A model generated the notes under the pieces. That model was given only the letters and a program-made list of their open reading frames with translations. It was not told the origin of the DNA and did no database searches. 64,000 nt of DNA, from assembly GCF_018336935.1 (NCBI RefSeq), contig NZ_CP068771.1, positions 3,596,001-3,660,000 of the forward strand. The letters are read 5' to 3'. Positions within the stretch are counted from its first letter, which is position 1. Every line of letters begins with the position of its first letter. Below are positions 18,484 to 28,333 of the stretch, in pieces. Made by a program: the position numbers and the translations under genes. The stretch comes from Serratia plymuthica. GTDB taxonomy: Bacteria > Pseudomonadota > Gammaproteobacteria > Enterobacterales > Enterobacteriaceae.

Positions 18484-19653
18484 TCAACAGGTCTGTGGTT
18501 TCAGTTTGGGCGTGATGGCGACGCCTAAAGTGAACCAGAACAGATACCAGAATTCCGCCGGGTTGCCGATCATGAACATGCCCTGTGAGGAATAGAACAG
18601 CAGCATGAAAATGAACAGCGCAGCCTCCAGCCGCATTCCGCTGCGCATGCGGCGCACGGCCAGGGAGCCGCAGTAGCTCAAGACAACCAACAGCAATCCC
18701 AACCCGACGATTCCCCCCTTCAGCAATGCGCCCCAGTAAAGGCTGTGCGTGGTGCGAATATGTTCGCCAGAATAGTTGGTGAAATCCAACTCATAATTGA
18801 AACCGTAACCAAAATACGGTGCCTGGCTTACCAGTTCGAAGGTGTGCCGCCAGATACTCACCCGCAGGAAACTTTGCACATACATTTCTTCAAAGCGGGA
18901 GAGGAGCAGATGCCCGATGGGCGAGAGCAGCACTGCCGCAGCCACGATGGCCAGAGCGATCACAAAGTAAGCCAGGTGCTTCAGCGTAAGCTGCCTGTGG
19001 GGTAGCGTCACCAGCAGCGCTATCAGTAATGAAAGCACCGGGCCGCGGCTCTGGGTGAGCAACATGGTACCGAACAGTATCGGGATGGCGAGCAGGATCG
19101 CCACGTTCTTTTTTTCGCGAAAAACGATCAGGCTGAGTATCACGCCAATCCCGGCCAACCCCGCCAGATCGATCACATTTTCGGGACCAGGATTGTTTTT
19201 CGATACCATGCGGTTAATCAGAATATCTTGGTAATCAAAGCATAATGAGTACAGACACAGGATCGTTAATCCCATGACTATGCTGATCAACAGCAGGTTA
19301 CGCTGAGGCCCGCTCAGAACGGTGATCAGCATGCCCAGATACAGCAACAGATAAATACTGTGCGTCAGTGTCGACTCGATATTTCCTGGGTCGTCTGTCC
19401 ACAGGTTACTGCAGGCAAAGTAGAGCAGCATCGCACCAATGAGCGCCAATCCCCAGCGTGTTTCTCTATGGCGGAAGAACGACATCCGCAGATCTTTATC
19501 GAGATACAGCGTGATGATGAATAGAATTGCCGAAAGGTGGAACAAATTATTAACTTTGGTAAAACCGCAGAATATGGCGCTGAAAAAGGAAAAAAGTAAA
19601 AAAAACAAAACGTATAGCTTTTTCGGGTGAAAAGCATTACTTGAATAATGCAT
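18484..19653 (-). CDS. waaL: O-antigen ligase
   Basis: 389 residues from ATG 19653 (MHYSSNAFHPKK); an ATG at 19680 would add nine residues. It has about ten hydrophobic membrane segments. Wzy_C ligase features: TQSRGPVLSLLIALLV near the middle, then a periplasmic loop with SIWRHTFELVSQAPYFGYGFNYE and TTHSLYWGALLKGGIVGL, bearing the Arg and His typical of WaaL. Joins undecaprenyl-linked O antigen to lipid A-core at the periplasmic face. The start overlaps the WaaZ-like gene by 17 bp. Near its start the coding strand holds a run of eight T (19598-19605). Confidence 0.85.
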   Translation of the reverse strand: MHYSSNAFHPKKLYVLFFLLFSFFSAIFCGFTKVNNLFHLSAILFIITLYLDKDLRMSFFRHRETRWGLALIGAMLLYFACSNLWTDDPGNIESTLTHSIYLLLYLGMLITVLSGPQRNLLLISIVMGLTILCLYSLCFDYQDILINRMVSKNNPGPENVIDLAGLAGIGVILSLIVFREKKNVAILLAIPILFGTMLLTQSRGPVLSLLIALLVTLPHRQLTLKHLAYFVIALAIVAAAVLLSPIGHLLLSRFEEMYVQSFLRVSIWRHTFELVSQAPYFGYGFNYELDFTNYSGEHIRTTHSLYWGALLKGGIVGLGLLLVVLSYCGSLAVRRMRSGMRLEAALFIFMLLFYSSQGMFMIGNPAEFWYLFWFTLGVAITPKLKPQTC

Positions 19654-20539
19654 CAGGGTCGGCCTTCTCGAAAATTTCATTGCTGATTGCGCTGGTTACG
19701 GAAAGGTTTTTTACGGTGATGTCTTTTGCTTTCATTTGGAAACTGGCATGGCGAAATGATGGCATGACCAGGTCGTCAACTTTGCTCTCCAAATCGGTGG
19801 AAAGTTTATTCTCTGCGGCTTCATAAAAACGCGGTTGGTGGAAATTATTCATGTCCAGACCGATGATGAATAACCGCTTGAAGCCGAGGAAAGTAAGGAT
19901 CTGCAGCGCCCAGTAAATAACGGTGCCGGCATCAAAGATGCCGCTGCGAATATCGTGATTGAACGCGATGTCTTTTCGGCCATCGGCAAAAGCGACGTCG
20001 CGATTGTCGCGGTAAGCCGTCCACAGTTCATCATGGGTAATTCTGGGCCGATAAATTTTAAATGCGGCGTCTTCGATCACGGCGAAACGGCACTTCACCC
20101 GTTCCAGGGTGAATCTGTCGATGATTTTCGCCACGCCGTGCACCGTGGTGAACAAGGTTAGCCGCTCGTCAGCGATAATACGGCCGATGATTTCCGGTTT
20201 CTGGTCGATAAATCCCATATCCACAATGACATAGAATCTAAAGTCGACGCGGTCTTGCAGGGAGTAGGCGCCGTTGACCCCCATCGCAGGCATCGGGGGG
20301 AATTTTTCCAGGCAAAGGTTTTTCACTGACGGGCCGGTAGCCGTCAACAGGATGTCGCCGGAAAAATGCCCCTGTAGCGTAGCCAGTTGCGCCATCGGCA
20401 CCTGTTGTCGTTTGTAGTGCAGCGCGACGATTTCCCCGCTGGCGGCGCGCTTAATCTTTACGTAGGGCCAGAGATTCTCGTTATGCCGAAAGGGTCTGGC
20501 ATGCGTATAACGATATATTTGCTTGAAAAAAGTTCCCAT
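19637..20539 (-). CDS. WaaZ-like LPS core protein
   Basis: 300 residues, no signal peptide or membrane segment. Visible blocks are ILLTATGPSVKNL, MGVNGAYSL, FYVIVDMGFIDQ, AGTVIYWALQILTFLGFKRL and FIIGLDMNNFHQPRFYE. This order resembles E. coli WaaZ, a protein needed for a third Kdo in the core (glycoform switch), and more distantly the DUF115 Rossmann family. I assign by pattern and context, not by close identity. Overlaps waaC by 1 base and waaL by 17, so it is one unit in hldD-waaF-waaC-this-waaL. Confidence 0.6.
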   Translation of the reverse strand: MGTFFKQIYRYTHARPFRHNENLWPYVKIKRAASGEIVALHYKRQQVPMAQLATLQGHFSGDILLTATGPSVKNLCLEKFPPMPAMGVNGAYSLQDRVDFRFYVIVDMGFIDQKPEIIGRIIADERLTLFTTVHGVAKIIDRFTLERVKCRFAVIEDAAFKIYRPRITHDELWTAYRDNRDVAFADGRKDIAFNHDIRSGIFDAGTVIYWALQILTFLGFKRLFIIGLDMNNFHQPRFYEAAENKLSTDLESKVDDLVMPSFRHASFQMKAKDITVKNLSVTSAISNEIFEKADPDALFK

Positions 20540-21510
20540 TACACCGGCATCCTGTCGTGAATCAGCGCCGCGACGTGCTGTGCGGAGATATCCGCCATGC
20601 TATTGCCTGACTCTGGTCGGCAGGCATATTGATTTTGCCCATAGCCGCCGATCAACCCCGGATCCGTCGGGCCGAACAGCGTAATGTTAGGCCTGTCGAG
20701 CGCCGCGGTCAGGTGGCTGAGACCGGTATCGACCGAGACCACGCCTTTCGCGCCTGCCAGCACCTCGGCGACCTGCTGCAGGCTGAGTTTTGGCAGCACC
20801 TCTACGTGCGGGAAGCCTTCCGCCAAACGCAGCGCGCGCAGGCGTTCGTGTTCCGCGCCCCATGGCAATTTGATCTTCAGCCCGCTTGGCGCTATCAGCT
20901 CAATCAATTCGCGCCAGTGCGACTCAGGCCAATGTTTCTCATCGCGGGTCGTCGCGTGCAAAAACACCAGGTATTGCCCGGCATCGGCCGGCAGGTGGCT
21001 GAGAAAGCGCGCCGCAATGGCGTAATCGCCGTAGCTTTCCGGCTTGTCGTAGCCCAGGCTTTTGGCAAACAGCTCACGGGTGCGCTCTACGGCGTGCTGC
21101 TGTTTTTCGATCTCATGACGGTGGTTGTAGAACCAGCTGGCAAAGGGTTCGCGGGCGCTCTTGGCATCCTGGCCGTGCTTGCTGCCTTTGGCGATGCGGG
21201 TGATCAAGGCGGCGCTCTTGATTAACCCCTGGGCGTCGATCACCGCGTCGTAGGTGCGCTCCTGCACCAGACGTTTAAAATCGCAACGCTCCTGACGGGT
21301 CTCGCTGCCAAACCAGTTTTTGCGCCAGCGGCGGATCGCCACCGGGATCACGCGGTCTACTGCCGGGTGCCAGGTGGGGATCTGGCTGAACCCTTCCTCC
21401 ACCACCCAATCGAAGCGGATGCCGGGGATCGCCCGCATGGCGTCGGTCAACGCCGGTAGCGTATGGAGCACGTCTCCCATCGAGGAGGTTTTTACAATCA
21501 ACACCTGCAT
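20539..21510 (-). CDS. waaC: LPS heptosyltransferase I
   Basis: 323 residues, GT9 family. Adds the first L-glycero-D-manno-heptose to Kdo2-lipid A from ADP-heptose. Typical start MQVLIVKTSSMGDVLHTLPA contains the catalytic Asp. Others are VIDAQGLIKSAALI, FLHATTRDEKHWPESHW (donor phosphate binding) and GVVSVDTGLSHLTAALDRP. Follows waaF by 6 bp. Confidence 0.97.
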   Translation of the reverse strand: MQVLIVKTSSMGDVLHTLPALTDAMRAIPGIRFDWVVEEGFSQIPTWHPAVDRVIPVAIRRWRKNWFGSETRQERCDFKRLVQERTYDAVIDAQGLIKSAALITRIAKGSKHGQDAKSAREPFASWFYNHRHEIEKQQHAVERTRELFAKSLGYDKPESYGDYAIAARFLSHLPADAGQYLVFLHATTRDEKHWPESHWRELIELIAPSGLKIKLPWGAEHERLRALRLAEGFPHVEVLPKLSLQQVAEVLAGAKGVVSVDTGLSHLTAALDRPNITLFGPTDPGLIGGYGQNQYACRPESGNSMADISAQHVAALIHDRMPV

Positions 21511-21516
21511 GCTTAC

Positions 21517-22563
21517 TTATTCCTCGCTGGCGGCAAGTAACGGCGTCAGCGCGTCCAACACCTGCTGTGGCTGAATATCGATCAGGCTCTGATGGTAACC
21601 CTGATCGGCATCGCCTTTGCGTATCTTATGGTAACCACGGATTTTGCGGATCACTTTGGCCTTATCGGACAGCGGCGGCGTGAAATCCGGGCTGCTTGGC
21701 CCGTACAAGGCTATCAGCGGCTTATTCAAGGCCGCTGCAACGTGCATCAGGCCTGAGTCGTTGCTGACCACGGCCTGGCAGGACGCCAGCAGGATCACGG
21801 CCTGTTCCAGCTGGGTTTCCCCAGCCAGATTCATGCAAAATCCTCGGGCGTCGTCATCCAGCGCCGCGCGGATTTGTTCGCCCGCTTCGTGATCCTTGGC
21901 GGAGCCGAACAGGGCGATTTGATAACCCTGGTCGATCAGCATCTGGGCCAACCGGGCGTAGTGGTAGTGCGGCCAGCGTTTGGCCGGGCCAAATTCGGCC
22001 CCCGGGCAGAAACCGATAATCGGCCGATGATCGGTCAGGTTGAAGGCCGCGGTGGTTTCGGCAATTTCTTCGTCGCTTACCTGCAACTGCGGCCACAGCA
22101 ACGGCTGCGGCAGATCTTCGGCGCGCCGAATGCGTTGCTTGTCATAAGCCAGCGCCACATAGCGTTGTACCATCAGCGGAAAGGCCGCCTTGTCCAGCAC
22201 CCGGAGATCATTGAGCAGGCCGTAGCGCATTTCGCCACGCCAACCGGTACGCTGCGGCACCTGAGCAAAGAACGGCACCAACGCGGATTTGAACGAGTTG
22301 GGCAGCACGTAAGCGCGATCGTAGCCGTTGGCGCGCAGTGCGCGCCCCAGACGCCGGCGTTCACCGAGCGCCAGCGCGCCGTGGCCTAACGGCATCGACA
22401 GAGCCTGATTGACCTCCGGCATACGCGCCAGCAACGGACGGCACCAGGCGGGCGCCATCACGTCAATTTCCGCTGTCGGGTGCTCGGCCTTCAGGGTGCG
22501 GTAGAGACTTTGCGACATCATCATATCGCCAACCCACGAAGGGCCGATAACCAGTATTTTCAT
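21517..22563 (-). CDS. waaF: LPS heptosyltransferase II
   Basis: 348 residues, GT9 family. Adds heptose II to heptose I. Starts MKILVIGPSWVGDMMMSQSL, the standard WaaF N-terminus. Later blocks are FCPGAEFGPAKRWPHYHYARL and CQAVVSNDSGLMHVAAALNKP. Lies between hldD (22-bp gap) and waaC (6-bp gap) in the order hldD-waaF-waaC conserved in enterobacteria. Confidence 0.97.
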   Translation of the reverse strand: MKILVIGPSWVGDMMMSQSLYRTLKAEHPTAEIDVMAPAWCRPLLARMPEVNQALSMPLGHGALALGERRRLGRALRANGYDRAYVLPNSFKSALVPFFAQVPQRTGWRGEMRYGLLNDLRVLDKAAFPLMVQRYVALAYDKQRIRRAEDLPQPLLWPQLQVSDEEIAETTAAFNLTDHRPIIGFCPGAEFGPAKRWPHYHYARLAQMLIDQGYQIALFGSAKDHEAGEQIRAALDDDARGFCMNLAGETQLEQAVILLASCQAVVSNDSGLMHVAAALNKPLIALYGPSSPDFTPPLSDKAKVIRKIRGYHKIRKGDADQGYHQSLIDIQPQQVLDALTPLLAASEE

Positions 22564-22585
22564 ACCCTGAACGATTTCCTTCAGC

Positions 22586-23515
22586 TTAAGCGGTGCGGTT
22601 CAACCAGGCCATGTACTCTTTCACGCCTTCGGCGACCGTTTTGAACGGCGCGTCATAGCCGGCAGCGCGCAGCTTGGTCAGGTCGGCTTGGGTAAACGCC
22701 TGGTAGCGGCCTTTGAGTTTTTCCGGGAACGGGATATTTTCCACCGCGCCTTTCTGGTGGAAATCGACGACTGCGTTGGCTACCGCCTGGAAGGTTTCTG
22801 CACGGCCGGTGCCGCAGTTGAAGATGCCGGACACGCCGCTTTTCCAGAACCACAGGTTTACCGCCGCCACGTCGCCGACGTAGATAAAGTCACGCTTGAA
22901 GTCCTGGCTGCCGTCGAACAGTTTCGGGTTCTCTCCGCGGTTGATCTGGCTATTCAGGTGGAATGCAACGCTGGCCATGCTGCCTTTGTGGCTTTCGCGT
23001 GGGCCATAAACGTTGAAGTAACGGAAGCCGCAGATCTGTGAATCCGCCTCAGGCAGAATTTCACGCACGTACTGATCGAACAGGAATTTGGAGTAACCGT
23101 ACACATTCAGCGGCTCTTCAAACTGGCGCTCTTCGATAAATTCTTCACGGCCGCCGTAGGTGGCTGCCGATGAGGCGTACAGGAACGGGATTTCGCGATC
23201 CAGACAATAATGCAGCAGGTCTTTGGAGTACTGATAGTTGTTGTCCATCATGTACTTGCCATCCCACTCGGTGGTGGAGGAACAGGCACCTTCATGGAAC
23301 ACCGCGTCGATTTCACCCAGATCGTCGCCGGCCACGATGTTGGCGATAAAATCTTCTTTATCGATATAGTCGGCGATATCCAGATCGACCAGGTTGGCAA
23401 ATTTGGTGCCGTCTTTCAGGTTATCTACCACCAGGATATCGCGATACCCTGTGTCATTCAGCGCCTTAATGATATTGCTGCCGATCATGCCGGCGCCACC
23501 AGTAACGATAATCAT
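22586..23515 (-). CDS. hldD: ADP-L-glycero-D-manno-heptose 6-epimerase
   Basis: 309 residues, extended short-chain dehydrogenase fold. Converts ADP-D-glycero-heptose to the L-glycero form used by WaaC, WaaF and WaaQ. The N-terminal [18 protein letters not shown] binds NADP; the catalytic Tyr-x3-Lys is in [26 protein letters not shown] supplies the Ser region. First gene of the minus-strand hldD-waaF-waaC operon, divergent from kbl with a 240-bp gap. Confidence 0.97.
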   Translation of the reverse strand: MIIVTGGAGMIGSNIIKALNDTGYRDILVVDNLKDGTKFANLVDLDIADYIDKEDFIANIVAGDDLGEIDAVFHEGACSSTTEWDGKYMMDNNYQYSKDLLHYCLDREIPFLYASSAATYGGREEFIEERQFEEPLNVYGYSKFLFDQYVREILPEADSQICGFRYFNVYGPRESHKGSMASVAFHLNSQINRGENPKLFDGSQDFKRDFIYVGDVAAVNLWFWKSGVSGIFNCGTGRAETFQAVANAVVDFHQKGAVENIPFPEKLKGRYQAFTQADLTKLRAAGYDAPFKTVAEGVKEYMAWLNRTA

Positions 23516-23755
23516 TGGGTTACCCCTATTATTCTGCCCGGTGGGACAGGGTGCCCCACGCTCAATGCCGCTTATAATAGCATTTCATGCCGCCGCAAAC
23601 ATCGGACGGGCTCCGAATATCCCGCGATGTCGAGCATCAAAGCACTTTGCCGTGATATCTGCTGCAATTTTCATATTCTCTCCTGTGTATTGTCGTCAGT
23701 TTGGTTACAAATCAGTAAAATATGTGGAAAACAGACCCATCCTGGAGATAACCGA

Positions 23756-24952
23756 ATGTCCGCGTCTTTTTATCAGCAGTTGGAACAACAGCTTGCAACC
23801 GCCCGTAGCGAAGGGTTGTTCAAGGAAGAGCGCATTATCACCACCGCTCAGCAGGCTGATATCGCCGTTGCCGACGGCCGCCATGTGATCAATTTCTGCG
23901 CCAACAACTACCTTGGCCTGGCCAACCATCCGGCGATGATCGCGGCGGCCAAGGCCGGTATGGACAGCCACGGTTTCGGCATGGCGTCGGTGCGCTTTAT
24001 TTGCGGCACCCAGGACAGCCATAAGCAGCTGGAGCGGAAATTGGCCGATTTTCTCGGTATGGAAGACGCCATCCTGTATTCCTCTTGCTTCGATGCCAAC
24101 GGCGGGTTGTTCGAAACGCTGCTTGGGCCGGAAGACGCGATTATCTCCGACACGTTGAACCACGCGTCGATCATCGATGGCGTACGTTTGTGCAAGGCGA
24201 AGCGTTACCGCTATGCCAATAACGACATGAACGAGCTGGCCGCACAGCTGAAACAGGCCAAGGCCGATGGCGCGCGCCACATCATGATTGCTACCGACGG
24301 CGTGTTCTCCATGGACGGCGTGATCGCCAACCTGAAAGGGGTATGCGACCTGGCGGACCAGTATCAGGCGCTGGTGATGGTGGATGATTCTCATGCGGTA
24401 GGTTTCGTTGGCGCCAATGGGCGTGGCACCCATGAGTATTGTGACGTGATGGGCCGCGTCGACATCATTACCGGCACCCTGGGCAAAGCGCTGGGCGGCG
24501 CTTCCGGCGGTTATACTGCGGCGAAAAAAGAGGTGGTGGAGTGGTTGCGCCAGCGTTCGCGGCCTTATCTGTTCTCCAACTCGCTGGCGCCGGCGATTGT
24601 CGCCGCTTCGATCAAAGTGCTGGAACTGCTGGAGCAGGGCGATGCGCTGCGCGATCGTCTGTGGGCCAATGCGAGCCTGTTCCGTGAAAAAATGACCGCG
24701 GCGGGCTTTGAGCTGGCCGGGGCCGATCACGCCATCATCCCGGTGATGTTGGGTGAAGCAAAGCTGGCGCAGGAGTTCGCCAACGCGTTGCTCAAGGAAG
24801 GCATTTATGTGACCGGTTTCTTCTATCCGGTGGTGCCGAAAGGCCAGGCACGCATCCGTACCCAGATGTCTGCTGACCACACCCCGGAGCAAATTGAACG
24901 TGCGGTCGCGGCGTTCATTCGTATCGGTAAGGATCTTGGCGTTATTGCATAA
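23756..24952 (+). CDS. kbl: 2-amino-3-ketobutyrate coenzyme A ligase
   Basis: PLP-dependent enzyme that cleaves 2-amino-3-oxobutyrate with CoA to glycine and acetyl-CoA, completing threonine breakdown after Tdh. 398 residues from ATG 23756 ([13 protein letters not shown]), behind CTGGAGATAACC; the frame is open upstream without homology. Visible blocks: [36 protein letters not shown], and [15 protein letters not shown] containing the PLP Lys. Followed after 9 bp by tdh. Confidence 0.97.
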   Translation: MSASFYQQLEQQLATARSEGLFKEERIITTAQQADIAVADGRHVINFCANNYLGLANHPAMIAAAKAGMDSHGFGMASVRFICGTQDSHKQLERKLADFLGMEDAILYSSCFDANGGLFETLLGPEDAIISDTLNHASIIDGVRLCKAKRYRYANNDMNELAAQLKQAKADGARHIMIATDGVFSMDGVIANLKGVCDLADQYQALVMVDDSHAVGFVGANGRGTHEYCDVMGRVDIITGTLGKALGGASGGYTAAKKEVVEWLRQRSRPYLFSNSLAPAIVAASIKVLELLEQGDALRDRLWANASLFREKMTAAGFELAGADHAIIPVMLGEAKLAQEFANALLKEGIYVTGFFYPVVPKGQARIRTQMSADHTPEQIERAVAAFIRIGKDLGVIA

Positions 24953-24961
24953 GGTAAAACC

Positions 24962-25987
24962 ATGAAAGCATTGTCAAAACTGAAAGCGGAAGAAGGGATT
25001 TGGATGACCGATGTGCCTGCTCCTGAGCTGGGCCATAACGACATCATGATTAAAATCCGTAAAACCGCGATCTGCGGTACCGATGTTCATATTTATAACT
25101 GGGATGACTGGTCGCAGAAAACCATTCCGGTACCTATGGTGGTCGGCCACGAGTACGTGGGCGAAGTGGTCGCCATTGGCCAGGAAGTTAAAGGGTTTAA
25201 CGTCGGTGACCGCGTTTCCGGCGAAGGCCACATCACTTGCGGCCACTGCCGTAACTGCCGTGGCGGCCGCACTCATCTGTGCCGCAACACCATTGGCGTG
25301 GGCGTGAACCGCCCGGGCTCCTTTGCTGAATATCTGGTGATCCCGGCGTTTAACGCTTTCAAGATCCCGGACAATATTTCCGATGAACTGGCGTCAATCT
25401 TCGACCCGTTCGGCAATGCGGTGCATACGGCGCTGTCGTTCGATCTGGTTGGCGAAGACGTGTTGGTTTCCGGCGCCGGCCCGATAGGTATTATGGCCGC
25501 GGCGGTGTGTAAGCACGTTGGTGCCCGCCACGTGGTGATCACCGACGTGAACGAATACCGGCTGGAACTGGCGCGTAAAATGGGCGTGACCCGTGCGGTG
25601 AACGTCAGCAAAGAAAACCTGAACGACGTGATGGCCGAACTGGGCATGACCGAAGGGTTCGACGTGGGGCTGGAAATGTCCGGTGCGCCGCCGGCGTTCC
25701 GTACGCTGCTGAATGCCATGAACCACGGCGGGCGCATCGCCATGCTGGGCATTCCACCGTCGGATATGTCGATCGACTGGAATCAGGTGATCTTCAAAGG
25801 GCTGTTTATCAAAGGGATTTATGGCCGTGAGATGTTCGAGACCTGGTATAAGATGGCGGCGCTGATCCAGTCTGGTCTGGATCTGACGCCTATCATTACC
25901 CACCGTTTCTCGATCGATGAGTTCCAGCAGGGCTTTGACGCCATGCGCTCCGGACAGTCCGGAAAAGTGGTGTTGAGCTGGGATTGA
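24962..25987 (+). CDS. tdh: L-threonine 3-dehydrogenase
   Basis: Zinc- and NAD-dependent medium-chain dehydrogenase, 341 residues, oxidising threonine to 2-amino-3-oxobutyrate for Kbl. The catalytic zinc Cys is in [17 protein letters not shown] and the His-Glu in [10 protein letters not shown]. The structural zinc site has four Cys in [17 protein letters not shown]. The nucleotide fold shows [14 protein letters not shown]. Second gene of the kbl-tdh operon. Confidence 0.98.
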   Translation: MKALSKLKAEEGIWMTDVPAPELGHNDIMIKIRKTAICGTDVHIYNWDDWSQKTIPVPMVVGHEYVGEVVAIGQEVKGFNVGDRVSGEGHITCGHCRNCRGGRTHLCRNTIGVGVNRPGSFAEYLVIPAFNAFKIPDNISDELASIFDPFGNAVHTALSFDLVGEDVLVSGAGPIGIMAAAVCKHVGARHVVITDVNEYRLELARKMGVTRAVNVSKENLNDVMAELGMTEGFDVGLEMSGAPPAFRTLLNAMNHGGRIAMLGIPPSDMSIDWNQVIFKGLFIKGIYGREMFETWYKMAALIQSGLDLTPIITHRFSIDEFQQGFDAMRSGQSGKVVLSWD

Positions 25988-25994
25988 CAGTAAA

Positions 25995-26020
25995 AAGGGC
26001 CGGAAAATTCCGGCCCTGAT
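25995..26020. terminator. Bidirectional terminator between tdh and yibQ
   Basis: AGGGCCGGAA, short loop, TTCCGGCCCT, with A residues before and T-rich sequence after. It sits between convergent stop codons. Confidence 0.85.
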
Positions 26021-26021
26021 T

Positions 26022-26987
26022 TTATGCTTTCGGTTTGTCTGGCGCCGAGCCGACCCAGCGATGCCACTGACGCTTGATAAACTCTGCCGCCGGCGACTGT
26101 GCCACGCTTTCGCCGATCACGCTTATCGCCTTGCCTGCGTTGACTTTTTCCTTCGGCAATTTGACCTTGCACTGCTTGATACCGCCGGTGAACGGGTTCT
26201 TCGGCTGCGGTTTCTGCGGCTTGACCGGAGGTGGAACATAACTGCCGCCGCCGCTGTTGCCCTGCGGTTCATTCAGCAGCGAACTGGGTTTCACCAGCAC
26301 GATATCGGCCGGTAACGTCGGCAGCATTTGCTGCAGCACCTTCACCGTTGCCGGGCGTGGGTGGCCAATCGCGATGGCGGAACCGTTGCGCCGCGCCAAT
26401 TCGACCGCACGGTTGAACTGGCGGCGAATATCGGCCTCGTTGGCCGTATCGTCCAGGAATACCTTGCGTTTGATGACCTTCACTCCGGTACCTGCGGCGG
26501 CGCGCGTGGCCTGGCTATTGCCGATGGTCATGCTATCGAGAAAATACAAACGGTAGCTTTCGAGCGCCAGCATGACTTTCTGCATGCCCGGCAGGCTAGA
26601 GGTCATGGCGCTGCCCATGTGGTTGTTCATCCCCACCGCGTAAGGCACGTTATTCACCGCATTGCGCATGATGCGCTGGATCTCTTCGCTGCTCATGGAA
26701 GGTTGCAGCGTATCGCGCTCCAATGGCTGTTTGCTGAGCGGCGCCATAGGCATATGGATTAGCACTTCCCGGCCCTGGCTGTGAGCGCGGGTGGCCATTA
26801 AACGGGCGTGGGGGGCATTGGGCAGCACGGCAACGGAGATCGCCGTCGGCATTTGCAGCACGGCGTCTTCCTCGTGCGGGCGATAGCCTACATCATCGAT
26901 AACGATGGATAACTTCCCTGCCTGCGCGGCGCAAACCTGCAACAGACAGCCAATCAATACGACAGTACGGGTTTTGATATAACGCAA
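26022..26987 (-). CDS. yibQ: Divergent polysaccharide deacetylase family protein YibQ
   Basis: About 321 residues. After a signal-like hydrophobic segment ending in QVCAAQAGKL comes the catalytic-type start SIVIDDVGYRP, then HMPMAPLS, GMNNHMGSAMTSS, YFLDSMTIGNS and AIAIGHPRPATV, the blocks of the divergent polysaccharide deacetylase family (DUF610). The start is uncertain: TTG 26987 has a well-spaced GGGAAG ribosome site, while GTG 27005 overlaps envC and has none. The C-terminal 90 residues are Pro- and Lys-rich. Function unknown, probably periplasmic. In operon gpmI-envC-yibQ. Confidence 0.88.
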   Translation of the reverse strand: MRYIKTRTVVLIGCLLQVCAAQAGKLSIVIDDVGYRPHEEDAVLQMPTAISVAVLPNAPHARLMATRAHSQGREVLIHMPMAPLSKQPLERDTLQPSMSSEEIQRIMRNAVNNVPYAVGMNNHMGSAMTSSLPGMQKVMLALESYRLYFLDSMTIGNSQATRAAAGTGVKVIKRKVFLDDTANEADIRRQFNRAVELARRNGSAIAIGHPRPATVKVLQQMLPTLPADIVLVKPSSLLNEPQGNSGGGSYVPPPVKPQKPQPKNPFTGGIKQCKVKLPKEKVNAGKAISVIGESVAQSPAAEFIKRQWHRWVGSAPDKPKA

Positions 26988-26989
26988 AT

Positions 26990-28324
26990 CTATCTTCCCA
27001 ACCACGGTAGTGGGTTAACCGCCTGGCCCTGACGACGGATTTCGAAATAAAGCGACGGCGTTCCCTGACCCCCGCTGGTACCTACCAAGGCTATCGGCTG
27101 ACCGGCGCGGACCTGCGCCCCGACGTTGACCAACGCGCTCTGGTTGTAGCCATACAGGCTCATGTCACCCTTTCCGTGCTCGATCACTACCACCAGACCG
27201 TAGCCTTGCAGCCAGTCGGCCAGCAATACGCGACCGTCGGCTATGGCTTTCACTTCGCTGCCTTCGGCGGCCGAGATCACCATGCCTTTCCAGCGCAATT
27301 CACCTTGCAACTGTTCACCGAAGTTGTGCAAGGTACGGCCACGAACCGGCCATATCGCCTGCCCGCCCGGTCTGCCGAGGCCGCCGGTACGGGCCATCAG
27401 CGATCGGTCGGCTTCGCTAGGTTTGTAGCTGGTGCCGGTTTTCTTCGCCTGCTGTTCTTTGGCGCGCACTTGCTCACGCACCTTGGCGGCTTCACGCGCT
27501 TCGCGTTCGGCACGGGCGCGGGCCTCGCGTTCAGCACGGGCAATTTTATCGCGCATGCGGGTTTCGTTCTGACGCAGTTCCACCAGCCGCTGCTGATCTT
27601 TTTCCAGCGAGGCTTCCAGTGCGGTCAGCGTTTGCTTACGTGCGCCACGCGCTTGCTCCAGCTTCTGTTGTTGCGTCTGCTGTTCGCCCAGCAACGATTT
27701 CTGTTGACCCTGTTTGGTCACCAGCGTGGTTTTTTGCTTTGCCAGCTCGGCGCGGGTTTGCTTCAGCTCTTCGATGGTTTGCTGACGCGCCTCGTTCAGA
27801 TAGCCGAAGTAAGCCAGAATACGCTCGCTGCGTTGGCTCTCCTCACCGCTGAGGATCAGTTGCACTGCGCTGTGTTGCCCTTGGCGGAAAGCGGCGTCGA
27901 GCTGTTTGGCGAGGATCTCTTGCTGAGTGGACTGCTGCTTTTGCAGCTTGGCGATGGAAGCATTCAGGCCGGAAATGTCTTTCCCCAGTTGGCCCAATGT
28001 GCTCTGGGTTTCACGCAGCAGGCGGCTGGCCTGCGCGATGGTTTTTTCCTGCTGTTTAAGCTGATCCTGCAATGAACTGCGTTGTTGCTGCTGCTGTTTA
28101 ACCGCCTTCTCTTTTTCGGCGATGCTTTGCTGGATATCTTTGAGCTGGGATTTGTTGTCTTCCGCCGCCTGTCCGGCTAACGGCAACAGCAAGACGCCAG
28201 CGTAAAATACGCTGGCGCACATGGTGGTCAACTTCCTTGGCGCGGTGCGTTCAGGCAGCGGCTGGCTGCCTGCGTTTGCGCTTCGGGTTACCCTTGATAG
28301 TGCAAAAAACGCCTTCTCCCTCAT
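26990..28324 (-). CDS. envC: Murein hydrolase activator EnvC
   Basis: 444 residues. Secreted: hydrophobic MCASVFYAGVLLLPLAGQAA, then long coiled coils (about 60-290) rich in Gln and Arg. The C-terminal LytM domain has the fold blocks VRGRTLHNFGEQLQGELRWKGM and VVVIEHGKGDMSLYGYNQSALV. The active-type HxH is replaced by Y-G-Y, so it is catalytically dead, as in E. coli EnvC, which switches on AmiA and AmiB at the septum through FtsEX. The start at 28324 gives a longer N-terminus than E. coli; the next ATG is 28222. Nine bp behind gpmI. Confidence 0.95.
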   Translation of the reverse strand: MREKAFFALSRVTRSANAGSQPLPERTAPRKLTTMCASVFYAGVLLLPLAGQAAEDNKSQLKDIQQSIAEKEKAVKQQQQQRSSLQDQLKQQEKTIAQASRLLRETQSTLGQLGKDISGLNASIAKLQKQQSTQQEILAKQLDAAFRQGQHSAVQLILSGEESQRSERILAYFGYLNEARQQTIEELKQTRAELAKQKTTLVTKQGQQKSLLGEQQTQQQKLEQARGARKQTLTALEASLEKDQQRLVELRQNETRMRDKIARAEREARARAEREAREAAKVREQVRAKEQQAKKTGTSYKPSEADRSLMARTGGLGRPGGQAIWPVRGRTLHNFGEQLQGELRWKGMVISAAEGSEVKAIADGRVLLADWLQGYGLVVVIEHGKGDMSLYGYNQSALVNVGAQVRAGQPIALVGTSGGQGTPSLYFEIRRQGQAVNPLPWLGR

Positions 28325-28333
28325 GGAGAAGGA

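Noticed and set aside
23210..23755. 182-codon upstream extension of kbl
   Set aside because: Runs antisense to hldD; family N-terminus is at 23756.
23705..24892. 395-residue frame on the minus strand opposite kbl
   Set aside because: Covers a well-conserved enzyme gene in the other direction and shows no family motif; a side effect of GC-rich codon use.
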